In this document: piece by piece, positions 1 to 9,198 of the stretch
Layout of the letters: each line of letters opens with the position of its first letter
How positions within the stretch are numbered: the first letter of the stretch is position 1
Program-made: the position numbers and the translations under genes
Assembly: GCA_003427395.1 (NCBI GenBank)
Contig: BFEA01000123.1
Location: 2,021,533-2,057,588, forward strand
Length of the DNA stretch: 36,056 nucleotides
Reading direction: 5' to 3'
Source of the DNA: Chara braunii
Lineage: Eukaryota > Streptophyta > Charophyceae > Charales > Characeae
Notes under the pieces: model-generated
Databases searched by the model: none
What the model was told of the DNA's origin: nothing
What the model saw: only the letters and a program-made list of their open reading frames with translations

Positions 1-11
1 AGAGAGAGAGT

Positions 12-60
<49 letters not shown>
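1..60. repeat. (GA)n/(GT)n microsatellite
   Basis: The window opens in an almost pure AG run interrupted by a short GT run. It is simple sequence with no coding content and is cut by the window edge. Confidence 0.95.
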
Positions 61-61
<1 letters not shown>

Positions 62-119
62 CTAGATGACAAAATTGGAATATGGGCAAATTGCGGCCGC
101 GATCTATTTCACATTTAAT

Positions 120-440
120 ATAATTTTTAATTTTATTTAATATTTTTCTTGGAAAGATCACAACAAAATCTAGGTGTAGTCAAATTTTCAGCATTTTTTA
201 CTCTTTCTTCTGAGCACGAAAAATGGCTGAAGTTTGAGTACTTTTTCCTTGGCCCATACATGGTTGAGTGGCAAATATGAAAAATGTATCGAATCGGTGC
301 GACAATTATTTAACGGTCTTAGTAAAAAAATTCAATGTTTCTGATATTTTTCTTGGAAAGATAATTGACATAATCTACGAATTCTAAAATTTTCAGATTT
401 TTCTGTGAATCCTTGTGAGAACAAAAATTTGTAAAAGTTG
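120..440. repeat. Diverged tandem pair of an AT-rich dispersed repeat
   Basis: The 18-mer TATTTTTCTTGGAAAGAT occurs at 141-158 and again at 345-362. Around it the two segments share an ordered set of words (AAATTTTCAG, then a GAGCACGA or GAGAACAA block followed by AAAA), so they are old copies 204 bp apart. The reverse complement of the same word order reappears at about 12398-12530, starting at a similar GTGGGACA or GTCCCACA boundary word. No protein is encoded. The family is not one I can name. Confidence 0.55.
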
Positions 441-461
441 CCTCTTTCAAATTGTGGGACA

Positions 462-483
462 CCTCCCCCCCTCACTTCTTTTT
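462..483 (-). promoter_or_regulatory. Possible polypurine tract of the Ty3 element
   Basis: Read on the minus strand this is a nearly pure purine run (AAAAAGAAGTGAGGGGGGAGG) followed at once by TGTCCCACA. That is the arrangement expected of a polypurine tract next to the TG of a 3' LTR. It lies about 1.5 kb beyond the pol stop, and no matching 5' LTR was found, so the call is weak. Confidence 0.22.
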
Positions 484-1965
484 GGGATCCGCCTCGCCCC
501 CTCATATCTTCTTAGGGTCCGCTTCCGCCCGAGGACCGGTCCTTCCTTTTTTCAAAAGTCTCGGTTCTACAAGAGCTAGTTGTAGGTCGTTCACAATATC
601 TTGAAGGAGCGGTCACCCAAAATTTTTTACCCCATATGTGACGCACGTGCGGAGGGCACGTGCGGAGATGGTAAGAGAGAGAGACAAATGAGATGGATAC
701 ACACGAGAAGCAGCAACTGAGTGAACGTCCAACCCGACCGAATGGACGAGTGAAGAACCGAATGAATGAACCCCTCATGGACCTGGGCCTAGGCCGAAGT
801 GATATACCAACCTAGGTCAAGGTACGGGAACAACCTGGTACCGGACCAGGGTCAGGCCGACGGCCTGAAACTGGTCCGGCCTCACTGTCGGGCCGCACGA
901 TCCTCAAACTTGTGAATGGATAAAGCGATACATCAAACACGGTATCCGCTGAAATAGCGGAAACCCAAAAGGAACGGCAAAGGAAACAATCCTAGATGCA
1001 GAGCAAGCTCCATGCAGGATAAAAGACGCAATGCAGGCTAAGCCTCAAGCCTAATATATGCAAAAATATCCGGTCTGAGTCGACCCAAAACGCAGAAAAA
1101 TGTCTGACCTATGTCGACCAAGAAAGAGAAAAATGTCTGACATGTGTCGGCCAGGAAAGAGAAAAATGCCTGACTTGTGTCGACCAAGAAAGAGAAAAAA
1201 TGTCTCCTGAGCCAAAGTGGCTGAATATAAATTAACATCAGTGCCCTAAAGGCCAAAGAATAACTAAACCAATGTCCTAAGTCGAAAAGAATATGGCACA
1301 GTCTCACGTGCCCTGTACACAATACACAATACATGAACAAAAGAGAAGGGAACTCGGTCGCATGGCAGAGGTAGGAACGTGTGGGAAGGCGGCACGTACA
1401 ACTCTCAGAGTAAACTCTAAGGGGGCACCCACACAACCAGGTAAGGGTATTCAGGCTCAGAAGGAGAGTAACAACACAACACTGGTCTCAATGGAAACCA
1501 TCAAACGGGTACAACCAGCTGCAAGGGGAAGGACACTCACACAAGGGAGCACACATAAGGTGAGTCTGGAAGGAGAGAGGGCTATGCCAACAAAGACATG
1601 TGGCCAAAAGCTGCGAACAAAGAAAACGTACACTCCGGAGGAGGGCACGTGGCATAGGGAAGGCAGAAGGGCGACAAACGAACACACCCACATAGACAGG
1701 GGAAATATGGGTCATCATGCGACTGGAGGGAGGGAACTCGATGATAGTGGATAAATGGGAATGATGGGAACTCCGTAGCCGAAAAAGTGAAGTAGTCCAA
1801 CTGATAAGTCTCCAGACTGAAGTCGAGCCGAAGTAGCCAGGATGAAGTAGGAGTAGTGCAGAGACCGAGTAGAAGTCCAGAACAATGCGACATGTACTCT
1901 GGTACTGAAGAAAAGCACAAGTGTCCAGGAATGGTATAAGATAGAGAGCGTAGAAGGGGTATAGG
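484..1965 (-). other. Noncoding 3' tract of the Ty3 element
   Basis: Downstream of the chromodomain ORF the minus strand has no convincing gene. It contains a 33-bp tandem repeat, a GGCC/GGTCC-rich patch around 785-900 with several short palindromes (for example GGCCTAGGCC), and a repeated 12-mer GCACGTGCGGAG near 640-665. The minus strand shows a TATA-like GCATATATTAGG near 1050-1062, just after the 33-bp repeats, which could be an LTR promoter. I cannot prove LTR boundaries here. The ORFs in this stretch are short and low in information. Confidence 0.4.
1095..1207 (-). repeat. 33-bp tandem repeat, about 3 copies
   Basis: Units start at 1101, 1134 and 1167 (33 bp each), with a fourth partial copy at 1201 after one extra A. 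Each reads approximately TGTCTGACCTATGTCGACCA followed by AGAAAGAGAAAAA. On the minus strand, the strand of the Ty3 element, it precedes a TATA-like word. A repeated upstream element of an LTR is one possible reading. Confidence 0.9.
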
Positions 1966-2514
1966 TCAGTCACGATAACGAGAAGGAAGTCGATGGGTAC
2001 GCTGAGGGCGAGAGGAATCAACTACAACAACAGGCGGAACCACATCCATAGGGGAAGGAGGACCTGAGGCAGGTACCGGTGAAGCAGGAGGACCCATCGA
2101 TGGAGGAGGGGGAATGTTAGTGGTCGTTGAGGTAGATGGGTCAATAGTAGAAGGGCGAAAAGCAGGAGGGGAGAATGATGAAGATAAAGGATAAACACGA
2201 TCGTAAGCACGCACGAAAGTCATAGCATGCTTCAGGTGCTCGAGAGGCCCCCAAGTAGACTCCTCGTCAGGGTAACCCTTCCATCGAATGAGATACTCGA
2301 AGCGGGGAGGATCAACATCGGTCATACGTCGGGATACTATATCAAAGACTACAAACTCCTTGTGACCTTCAATGATGATGGCAGAAGGGCGAGGGTAAGG
2401 CCGACCGTGAAACTCGGGAGGAGACCATCTGAAGGGGCGCAAAAAAAATACATGGAAAACATCATGTAGGTTAGCGCGATACATGGAATCGGGAAGCTTC
2501 AATTTAAAGCTCAC
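1966..2514 (-). pseudogene. pol: Pol: C-terminal chromodomain
   Basis: The segment holds the end of integrase (LPDSMYRANLHDVFHVFFLRPF) and then a chromodomain: EFVVFDIVSRR, FEYLIRWKGYPDEESTWGPL and HLKHAMTFVRAYD. The RWKGYP and STWGP phrases are the hallmark of chromovirus chromodomains, which in related elements bias integration towards particular chromatin. The remaining 60 or so residues are a Pro/Ser/Thr-rich tail ending in a basic stretch (RPQRTHRLPSRYRD). The module itself looks intact and is the least decayed part of pol. Confidence 0.9.
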
Positions 2515-2994
2515 CGGACAGTCATGATTGGGTCTGGCGGGTGCAAAGATGGTGCATGGTCCGATATATCAATGTCTGAATTTCTGAAGCGTGTCAGCTT
2601 CGTGTTGGAAGTGACGTGCATCAACAAGGACCTCATCACCAACTTTGAAGCCGTGGTCAATGCGAGAATGGTTTGCACGAGTGGCCATGCGAGTCTAGGA
2701 GTTAGCAATGCTCTCTCGAGCCTTGCTAAGAAGCGCATCCATCTCCTTTACCTAGTCGTCGAGTGTTGGGCATTTGGTGTCGGGATGGATCTGAGATGGA
2801 CGAAGAAGATGAGATGGGATACGAGGGTGATATCCCAAGTCACAACAGTAGGGGGACATGCCAACGGCAGGTGAAATAGCATGGTTATAAGCAATCTCTG
2901 CGTGAGCAAGGTGGAGATCCCAATCAGAGTCATTCTAAACAAACTTCTTGAGGATACTCCCAAGAGTTTTGTTGGTGACCTCAGTCTGTCCATC
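2376..2994 (-). pseudogene. pol: Pol: integrase C-terminal half
   Basis: After the one-base loss, the catalytic Glu segment reads SDGQTEVTNKTLGSILKKFV in this frame. Stops lie in frame at 2935-2937 (TAG), 2752-2754 (TAG) and 2569-2571 (TGA). The residues between them match Ty3 integrases: WDLHLAHAEIAYNHAI, SPYCCDLGYHP and YIGPCTIFAP. The frame is shared with the chromodomain that follows, so one continuous coding sequence has been hit by three stops. Confidence 0.85.
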
Positions 2995-3810
2995 TGACTG
3001 GGGTGATAGGAGGAGGAGAGACGGAACTCGGAGCCATAGATCTCATGGAGTCCACGCCAGAAGTGAGAAGTAAAACGGGGATCATGATCCGAGACGATGC
3101 CAGTGGGAAGACCGGGATGAATGACAGTGCGGTTAAGGTATAGGGAGACGATGTCTTTGGCGGAACTAACATACTTGCAAGGGAGGAAGTGAGCATGCTT
3201 AGTCAACCGGCAAACAACGACGAAGATGGCGTTGTTGCCTTGTGGGGTAGGAGGACGAAGAGGACCGATGAAGTCCATGGAGACAGAAGTCCAACGCAGA
3301 GTAGGAATGGGTAAGGACTGAAGAAGACCGTAGGGAGGGTGGTTGGGAATGTTGGCCTCCTGGCAGATCCTGCAGGTGCGGACGTACTCCTTAGTTAAGG
3401 GACCGGTGGCCCGCTGGTCATGACACTCAGCGACGGCCCGAACGCAGAGCTGGCCAGTAGAGGGCACGCATAAGTGGGGAGTACGAGTTCCTTGGCGCCC
3501 AAGCCAATATAGGAGTCCAGAGGGATCAAGCTGGAAGTTAGGGACGGACTTGCCAGCCTGTAGGTCAGCGTAGATGAACTGGAACTCAGGGCACTGGGTG
3601 TAAGCGCGACGGTATTCATCCAGAAAGGCGGGGTGGATGGTGGGAGCTGAAATTGCAGATAGCTGACGATCCTCGCACTGAAGGTCGGGGCGGAGGGATA
3701 AAGCATCTGCGACGTGATTGCTTTTGCCAGGAATCTTCTTGATGGTGAAGTCGAACTCTGAGAGTTCACGCCACCAACGAGCCGAGCGAGAAGTGAGCTT
3801 AGGCTTTCGT
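2995..3810 (-). pseudogene. pol: Pol: RNase H end, integrase finger and catalytic core
   Basis: This frame begins with the end of RNase H (ARWWRELSEFDFTIKK, then KSNHVADALS) and passes into integrase. The zinc finger is damaged: a His in AECHDQ and CRIC are present, but only 15 residues separate them and the second His is missing. About 20 residues have therefore been deleted relative to the usual HHCC finger. The DDE core follows with MDFIGPLRPP (first Asp) and GIVSDHDPRFTSHFW (second Asp). At 2995-3004 one base is missing from a G run (plus strand), so the frame shifts just before the segment with the catalytic Glu. Integrase inserts the cDNA into the genome. This copy cannot be functional. 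Confidence 0.88.
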
Positions 3811-4272
3811 CTGGAAGGCGGCGAGGACAGAGTTGTCCGTCAAAACGGTGGAAATGTGACAGTGCAAGTGATGACGCCACTTCTTGACAGCGTAGACCAG
3901 CGCAAGAACCTCGCACTCATCGACAGTATAGTTACGCTCATGGGGAAGTAGCTGTCGAGATAGATAAGCAACCAGACACTCTCCATCGCGAGACTCGACT
4001 GTACCGTCATCAGCGACGTCCGAAATATAAGGGGGTGGGGCCCCTGAGGGGGTGGGCTCGATGGTGGCAAGATCAGCCGCAGTCGCTGGAGGTGGAGGAG
4101 GGAAGCGAGGAATGCAAGGGAGGCGGGACTCTATGGAATCAGGAGAAGTAGACGGGGTTGGGTAGATTTGGGAGAGAACAACTCCAATAGCGAAGTCGGA
4201 CGCGTCGGTGGTGACGATGAATGGACGCGAGTAGTCGAGTACGTGTAAGACAAGGGCTGACATGACAAGTCA
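3799..4272 (-). pseudogene. pol: Pol: RNase H domain with proline-rich insertion
   Basis: The frame is the same as the RT frame and contains FIVTTDASDFAIGVVLSQ, then HERNYTVDECEVLALVYAVKKW and TVLTDNSVLA. These carry the Asp, Glu and Asp of the Ty3 RNase H active site. Between the first strand and the AYLSRQL strand there is an insert of about 60 residues rich in Pro, Ser and Asp (TPSTSPDSIESRL and following), where most Ty3 RNase H domains have only a short loop. The frame ends in TAA at 3799-3801. The C-terminal part continues in the next frame. Confidence 0.87.
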
Positions 4273-5030
4273 CTTGAGAGAGCGGAAGCCATCCTCGTGA
4301 GCCGGGGTCCAATGAAAAGAGAAACGTCCACGGGTCAAAGGGGTAAGCTGGGAAGAATACTGCGCGTAGTTTTTAAGAAAATGACCATAGTAGTTGGTCA
4401 AACCAAGAAAACTACGCAGGGCGTGGAAAGATGTAGGAGTAGGCCAATCGACGATAGCCTGGATCTTCGAGTCGTCCATGTGGAGGCCGTTCTCGGATAC
4501 CTAATGCCCGAGGAAGTCAACTTTGGGTTGAGCAAAGCTGCATTTGGAAAGTTTTGCAGAAAACCCGTGATCGCATAGTCGCTGCAGGACAGTGCGAAGA
4601 TGGGTCAGGTGACCCTCTAGGGTACGACTGTAAATCAGGATGTCGTTAATGTAGACTAGAACAGAGTCCTCAAGGAGGTCTTGGAACATCGTGTTCATAG
4701 CCATCTGGAAAGTGGCAGGGGCATTACGAAGGCCGAAAGGCATGGCGGTAAACTCATGGTGTCCGAAACGAGAACGAAAAACGGTCTTAGGCCAGTCCTC
4801 CTCGGCTACGTGGATCTGGTGATATCCGCTACGAAGATCGATCTTTGTGAAGAAATGGTGGCCAGCGAGGCGGTCAAACAAATTATCCGCACGGGGCATG
4901 GGATAACTGTTTTTGACCGTGTAGTGGTTGATACCGTGGTAGTCAATACAGAGACGAAGGGTGTTGTCCTTCTTGCGATCGAAGAGGACAGGGGCACTCA
5001 ATGGGGAAGTACGCGGTTTAATAAAGCCTG
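4273..5030 (-). pseudogene. pol: Pol: reverse transcriptase, catalytic residue lost
   Basis: Motifs appear in order: GFIKPRTSPLSAPVLF, RLCIDYHGIN, motif A FFTKIDLRSGYHQI (Asp present), motif B MPFGLRNAPATFQ and motif C VYINDILIYS. In active Ty3 RTs motif C is Y-x-D-D. Here the first Asp codon is AAC at 4645-4647, so the pair reads Asn-Asp. A GAC to AAC change is the simplest cause, and loss of this metal-binding Asp should abolish polymerase activity. A TAG at 4501-4503 stops the frame after FLGH, but the same frame continues through the thumb and connection (FLGLTNYYGHFLKNYAQ) to a TGA at 4270-4272. The element is dead by several independent lesions. Confidence 0.92.
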
Positions 5031-5630
5031 ACGAAGCAACTCCTCAAGTTGGCGCTTGAGTTCTTGGGCTTTGGGAACCGAAAGGCAATATGGGGCGCGA
5101 TTCTGAATGCGATAGTTGGACTCAAGCTGGATGTGGTGCTCGATATCGCGCATGCCAGTGAGAGGGATACTCTTGTAGGAGACAGATGGTGGGAAAACAT
5201 CACGATACTCACGAAGGAAGGCACCAACGCTAGGCAGCAAGGAAAAGAGAAGGGTGTCAAATTCCTTGGCAGCCGCGGCGTCTGAAGCAGAGGTGGAGGG
5301 AGTCTGTGTGGAGGTAGGGAGTGAGGGTGTATCCGTGGTAAGGGAAACGAGGAAGTGAGATGGGCTGGCAGGGGTAGAGGAGGGTAAGGAAGTTGAGGAA
5401 TCAGGAGGGTCAAAAGGCTCGGGAGGTGGTGGATCGAGCTCGACCAACTCAACGTCCTGATCCATGGAGTTGTAGGTAAGGAGATCTGTGATGTCGACAA
5501 CATAAAGTTCTACATCACACTGACGAAGGAAGTCGTGGAACTCGGTAGGTGTACAAATGGTGGCATTAACAAGGGGGGGAAGTGTAAAGTCTGATTTGCC
5601 CAACAACAAAATACGGTATTGCTTCTCATC
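4998..5630 (-). pseudogene. pol: Pol: linker and RT finger region
   Basis: This frame carries on without shift after the TAG at 5631. It holds a Pro/Ser/Thr-rich linker, then FDTLLFSLLPSVGAFLREYRDVFP and HHIQLESN. The latter match the segment that precedes reverse transcriptase in Ty3 elements, where YPDVFP and H-I-x-L are common. It ends with PKAQELKRQLEELLRQ, the usual lead-in to the RT. At about 5030 the frame shifts: the next RT residues (GFIKPRTSPLSAPVLF) are in another frame. Confidence 0.8.
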
Positions 5631-6440
5631 CTAGGTGTCGAGGACGAGATCCTTGTGGGTCCAATCGGGGCCGGCATGGGCGAACTTATGGGAGTAGGCA
5701 ATGCCAAGTACAAAATGGTATAGGGTTTCCATGACATCGAAGGTCCACTGGTCATGGAACCGAGGGGCCTTGCGAAGGCTGTGGGGTATCTGCAAAGGGA
5801 AGGAGAATGAAAGATCAGACACCACACAGTCGACAAAGGATTTGGCCTGATTGTCGCCAAGCGTGACAGTGACAGTGGAAGGGTAGGGGGATATATAGAG
5901 AGGTGCCTCCTTAACTACGTGAGGATGAATGAAGTCGCCACTAGAGCCAGAGTCCCACAGTGCGCGATACACTCTAGTAGAGGTTCCGAGGCGCACAAGA
6001 ATAATCTGTAAGGTGTGATCAGGATTGTGTAGGTGTTGAGACATAGTGGACAGGGTGCACTCTTTAAGGCGGATACGCTCCTGACGGACCTTAACATACT
6101 CGAGGTCCAGGAAGTCGATGATATCCTCGACTGCAATGAGGGAAGCACTGCAGTGGGTTATGCGAAGAGCACGCCTGGTAGGGGAACATGGAGGAGGGGG
6201 GTCACGAGAGACGCTAGGCAAGGAAAGAGAAGGAATACCAGTGTCGGTAAGGTCAGCCAAAGATAAGGTCGGACCAGAGACATTGGGAAGAGTAGCAAAC
6301 TGCGCAAAGATAGAGTTGCGAACGGGTATGCTTGCTACCGTAGGAGAGTCTGGGGAAAGAGACATCGCAACTAGGTGGGTGATGTGCTGGACGTCGAGAC
6401 GGGGGGAACAGCCTGAGGGCGAGCCTGTTGTGCGAAGTGA
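5631..6440 (-). pseudogene. pol: Pol: aspartic protease domain
   Basis: The frame contains a retropepsin active site RALWDSGSSGDFI, with DSGS encoded at 5943-5954. About 70 residues later comes the usual closing segment of Ty3 proteases (FVLGIAYSHKFAHAGPDW). Retropepsins work as dimers and cut Gag-Pol. The frame ends in a TAG at 5631-5633 that lies inside pol, because the same frame continues directly into the linker before the reverse transcriptase. The active-site triad is intact here even though other parts of pol are not. Confidence 0.85.
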
Positions 6441-7190
6441 CTCTGGAGGCCGTCTGCGTACGGACACGTAGAGGAGGTATGGCCGGCGAGGCGGCAAAGG
6501 GTGCAGATGCCTTGTGTACGAAAGTCCTCACTCTCAGCGACGGTCAAGCGACTGCGAGGGAACACAAAGCCCGCGGGGAGAGGTAGTTGAGGGACAGTAG
6601 AGCGAGTCCTGGAGGATGAGGGCTGATGATGGACGAGGGCGAAAAGGGCCCTGACGAGGCGGTCGTCCTGGGAAGAGGCGTCGTCCTCTGCGGGGGACTG
6701 AGGGTCGGGTCCCTCGTCTGGGTCACTCGCAGAACCATCTGAGGCGGTGCCATCATCAACGCTCGACGGATCACGAAGTAGGGCATGCACGCGGCGAGAG
6801 AGGGATCGTCCAGAGCCTCTACGAGGGCCACGACGGTGTGTGAAAGAGTATCGAGGCTGGGAGGGGCGAGGGCCTACAGTAGTAGCGGAATGGGAAGCAG
6901 CGGGCTGCAGCGAGGGGCCGACGAGTGGAGCATAAGTGAGATCAATGGCCCTAGCAATGTTAAAAGCCTCTGGTAGGTTGGGGATCGAATACGCCAACAT
7001 CTTCAACTGGAATGGCTGGGGTAGGCCTGCGAGGAATCGTTGGATCATGGTGTCCTGTGATATGGCTGTGACGGGAATCTGAGCGCGTACACAGTGAAAT
7101 GCCGTAATGTATGACCCTAAGGCATTGTTGCCACCAAGCCATCTGATCTCAGCTACACGGGTAATCGGGTCGCGGGTTGACGTAGGGCGA
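6371..7190 (-). pseudogene. gag: Gag, C-terminal part with CCHC zinc knuckle
   Basis: One open frame carries the end of the capsid-like region (SYITAF, MIQRFLAGLPQPFQLKML). After that come a basic, Arg-rich stretch, an acidic Ser/Asp-rich stretch, and at 6464-6505 a zinc knuckle of the form C-x2-C-x4-H-x4-C (CTLCRLAGHTSSTC). The knuckle is the nucleic-acid-binding motif of retroelement nucleocapsid. The frame ends at 6371 and overlaps the protease frame, which opens at 6497. The two were probably one continuous gag-pol frame, separated by a small indel near a C run at about 6400. Confidence 0.82.
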
Positions 7191-8215
7191 GAAAAGTACT
7201 GTTGAAGGAGTCGGGAAACTCAAGGTAAGACATGCTCTCATGTACGCCGCGTTGTGAACGAAGGGCGAGGAAGTCGCGCCAGGTGCACGACTTGTGAAAC
7301 GAGAGGACATCTCGACGGGCCACAGTTTCATGGCGACACCATGGTAGCGAAGCTGCTCCTCAGCAGTAGAGATCCATCCTTGGAGCTCGGAGGCCCTACC
7401 GTCAAACTGCGGGAGGTGATCCAGTCGGTACTATGGAACATATATCGGCAATTGATAAGGGGTAGGGAGAGGAAGAGTTGATTGTGACAAGAGGACAGAG
7501 GACGTAGTGGCACCAGCAAGAGAACTAGAAAGAGCAGAGAGTTGGGGCAAAGGTCCCTGACACATCGTGGTGGCCGGTGGTGGAAGAGTGAAATGCATCG
7601 CAGCGGCCTGTGTCTGATGTTGTCGGTAGATGAAAGGGGCAATAGGTTGTGTCGCAAGCTGGGGAGGCAGGGGTTGACCTCCTTGGAGCTGGCGGATATG
7701 ATCATGGGCCAGGGTGAGCTGGCGTTGGAGCTCAGCATTTTGTGTCCTGGGTGTAGGAGGGGGGGGGGCAAAGGAGTGGGGGGTGATGAGGTAGGTGCCG
7801 TGGAAACTAACGTCGAGGAGGTGGCGGGACAAGATGCCATAGGTCCTGAGGGGGGAGGTGCAAGGGCGGAAACCTGGGAGGAAGAGATGGTTGCAGAGGA
7901 AGGGTGGGACTGGGGTGAGGACATGCAACCTGTAGAAGAGACAAGCGTGTAGATGACGTCAGCCGAAGATGGAGAGAAAGTTGACATAGATGCAGATGAG
8001 GGAGGTGGGGAGGGAGGTGCACTGGTACGGGGATCCAGCTGTGACACGCGGGCCGACAGGGATGAAAAGTTGGTATGGAGGGCCGTGAATTCGGCCTCGA
8101 GTCTAGCCTAGAATCTGGCCCGCATGTTCTCAAGGAGAGCCAGTAGGCGATCCGATTGGGCGGCTAGACCCGAACTGGTGGCCATAGGGGTGGAAATGTG
8201 AGTCGGATCAGCCAT
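7149..8215 (-). pseudogene. gag: Gag, N-terminal part (broken)
   Basis: Gag forms the particle in which Ty3-type RNA is reverse transcribed. The likely start is the ATG at 8213-8215 (MADPTHISTP), followed by a short helix-forming stretch. A TAG at 8108-8110 interrupts it after 35 codons, and the same frame continues past the stop. After a Pro/Ser-rich linker, the frame changes at a run of ten C residues (plus strand G run at 7759-7768) into a coiled-coil-like part (TQNAELQRQLTLAHDHIRQL). It changes again before a segment typical of Ty3 gag (LPQFDGRASELQGW, then CTWRDFLALR) around 7400-7260. The homopolymer position makes a sequencing error possible for one shift, but not for all. The gag identity rests on context and on the WRDF-type region. 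Confidence 0.7.
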
Positions 8216-8506
8216 GGTATCGTGAGTTAGTAACGCAAGCCCTTCACTGATGGAGCGGGAGGGGCTCACCGACTCTGCACTCTGCATGGAGTCAACAAAT
8301 GAAGAAGATGAAGATAATGTCGGGGGAGCACCTTGACGAGAAGGATGATCATGTGTCGCTTTACATACGCAAATGGAGAGTGCGCTTGTAATTACCAAAG
8401 AAACTTTGATAAATTCATAGGGGTTAGAACAATACCTTTTCCACAGAGAGCGACAATACTCACCATAGTGGCTGTCGCACAGATAGATGTTGTTGGAAGT
8501 TGAATT

Positions 8507-9198
8507 TCAGATGTCATCGTTAATAGCACCGTTGTTGTCGTTGGATTGATCGTTGATGTTGAAGATGTCTTCGTTATGAGCGTTGTTGATATAAATGAAG
8601 AAGTTATCGTTGTTGTTGTTGCATTTGAATTGATCGTTGATGTTGAAGATGTCTTCGTCATGAGCGTTGTTAATATAGATGAATAAATTATCGTTGTTAT
8701 TGATGTTGAATTTGTTGTATTTGTTGTCGATGCCTTCGTCATATCCACTGTCAGCATCGATGAAACTGTTGTGTGAACTGTCGATGAATTGAGTGTCGAT
8801 ACATCCCCCTCTACCAGCAGTCGTATTGGCCTTGCTGTCAATGCTCATTCATTAGCCTCTCCAGCCTGTCGCGTTGCCAACTCAACAGACAATTTATCCC
8901 CCTCTTCATAGAGCTCATAGCATTGATGCATGAACTCGTCCGCCTTCTGCCAGTCAAGGAGATGTTCCCAATGCGGATCAGGTCCCTCCTCTAATTCCCC
9001 AAGTACCTCCATCATTCATTGTAGCATGCCCTCTCTCCTTGTAGTCATTGAGATCGCCCCTCGATCGACCCCTGACCAATTTTGGGCTGTCGAAGATGGA
9101 AGAAGCACCATCTCCTGCAAACGGCGTCGGTCATTCTGCAGAACCAAAAGCCAAATGTCCGCAACATGTTGTAGATCTCCATATAAACCTATCTCCAT
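8507..9198 (-). pseudogene. Decayed gene of unknown family with Asn/Asp-rich tail
   Basis: Reading the minus strand, an open frame from the ATG at 9196-9198 (MEIGLYGDLQHVADIWLLVL) runs into a TGA at 9016-9018. The same frame continues (MMEVLGELEEGPDPHW, ADEFMHQCYELYEEGDKLSV) to a TGA at 8845-8847. That stop overlaps an ATG in the next frame, which encodes the Asn/Asp-rich tail to 8507. The amphipathic, Leu/Glu-rich composition is protein-like and unlike the surrounding AT-rich DNA. I do not recognise the family. It could be the 3' part of a host gene or a gag-like gene of another element. It lies upstream of, and on the same strand as, the Ty3 gag, but nothing ties the two together. Confidence 0.45.
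8548..8715 (-). repeat. 84-bp tandem repeat, two copies
   Basis: Units start at 8548 and 8632, each opening with GATCGTTGATGTTGAAGATG. They differ at only a few positions. The length is 28 codons, so the repeat keeps the reading frame and in the minus-strand ORF gives a repeated Asn/Asp-rich block around FIYINNAH and EDIFNINDQ. Shorter GTT/GTC words continue to about 8760. Confidence 0.9.

Larger units (their letters stand above)
462..8215 (-). mobile_element. Degenerate Ty3/gypsy chromovirus retrotransposon
   Basis: On the minus strand the order is gag with a CCHC knuckle, aspartic protease, reverse transcriptase, RNase H, integrase and chromodomain, which is the layout of Ty3/gypsy chromoviruses. 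All domains are present, but the reading frame is broken by at least six in-frame stops and several frameshifts. The RT active site is mutated and the integrase zinc finger is shortened. The element therefore cannot transpose by itself. The 5' boundary is uncertain: the gag start is at 8215, and I found neither a 5' LTR nor a tRNA-Met-type primer-binding site upstream. The left boundary at 462 is the possible polypurine tract and is also uncertain. Confidence 0.9.

Noticed and set aside
1095-1207. CRISPR-like repeat
   Set aside because: The units are directly adjacent 33-bp tandem copies with no spacers, and the window is eukaryotic.
1038-1920. Several overlapping ORFs downstream of the chromodomain
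   Set aside because: Short, unrelated frames on both strands, partly through the 33-bp repeat. No motif supports any of them.
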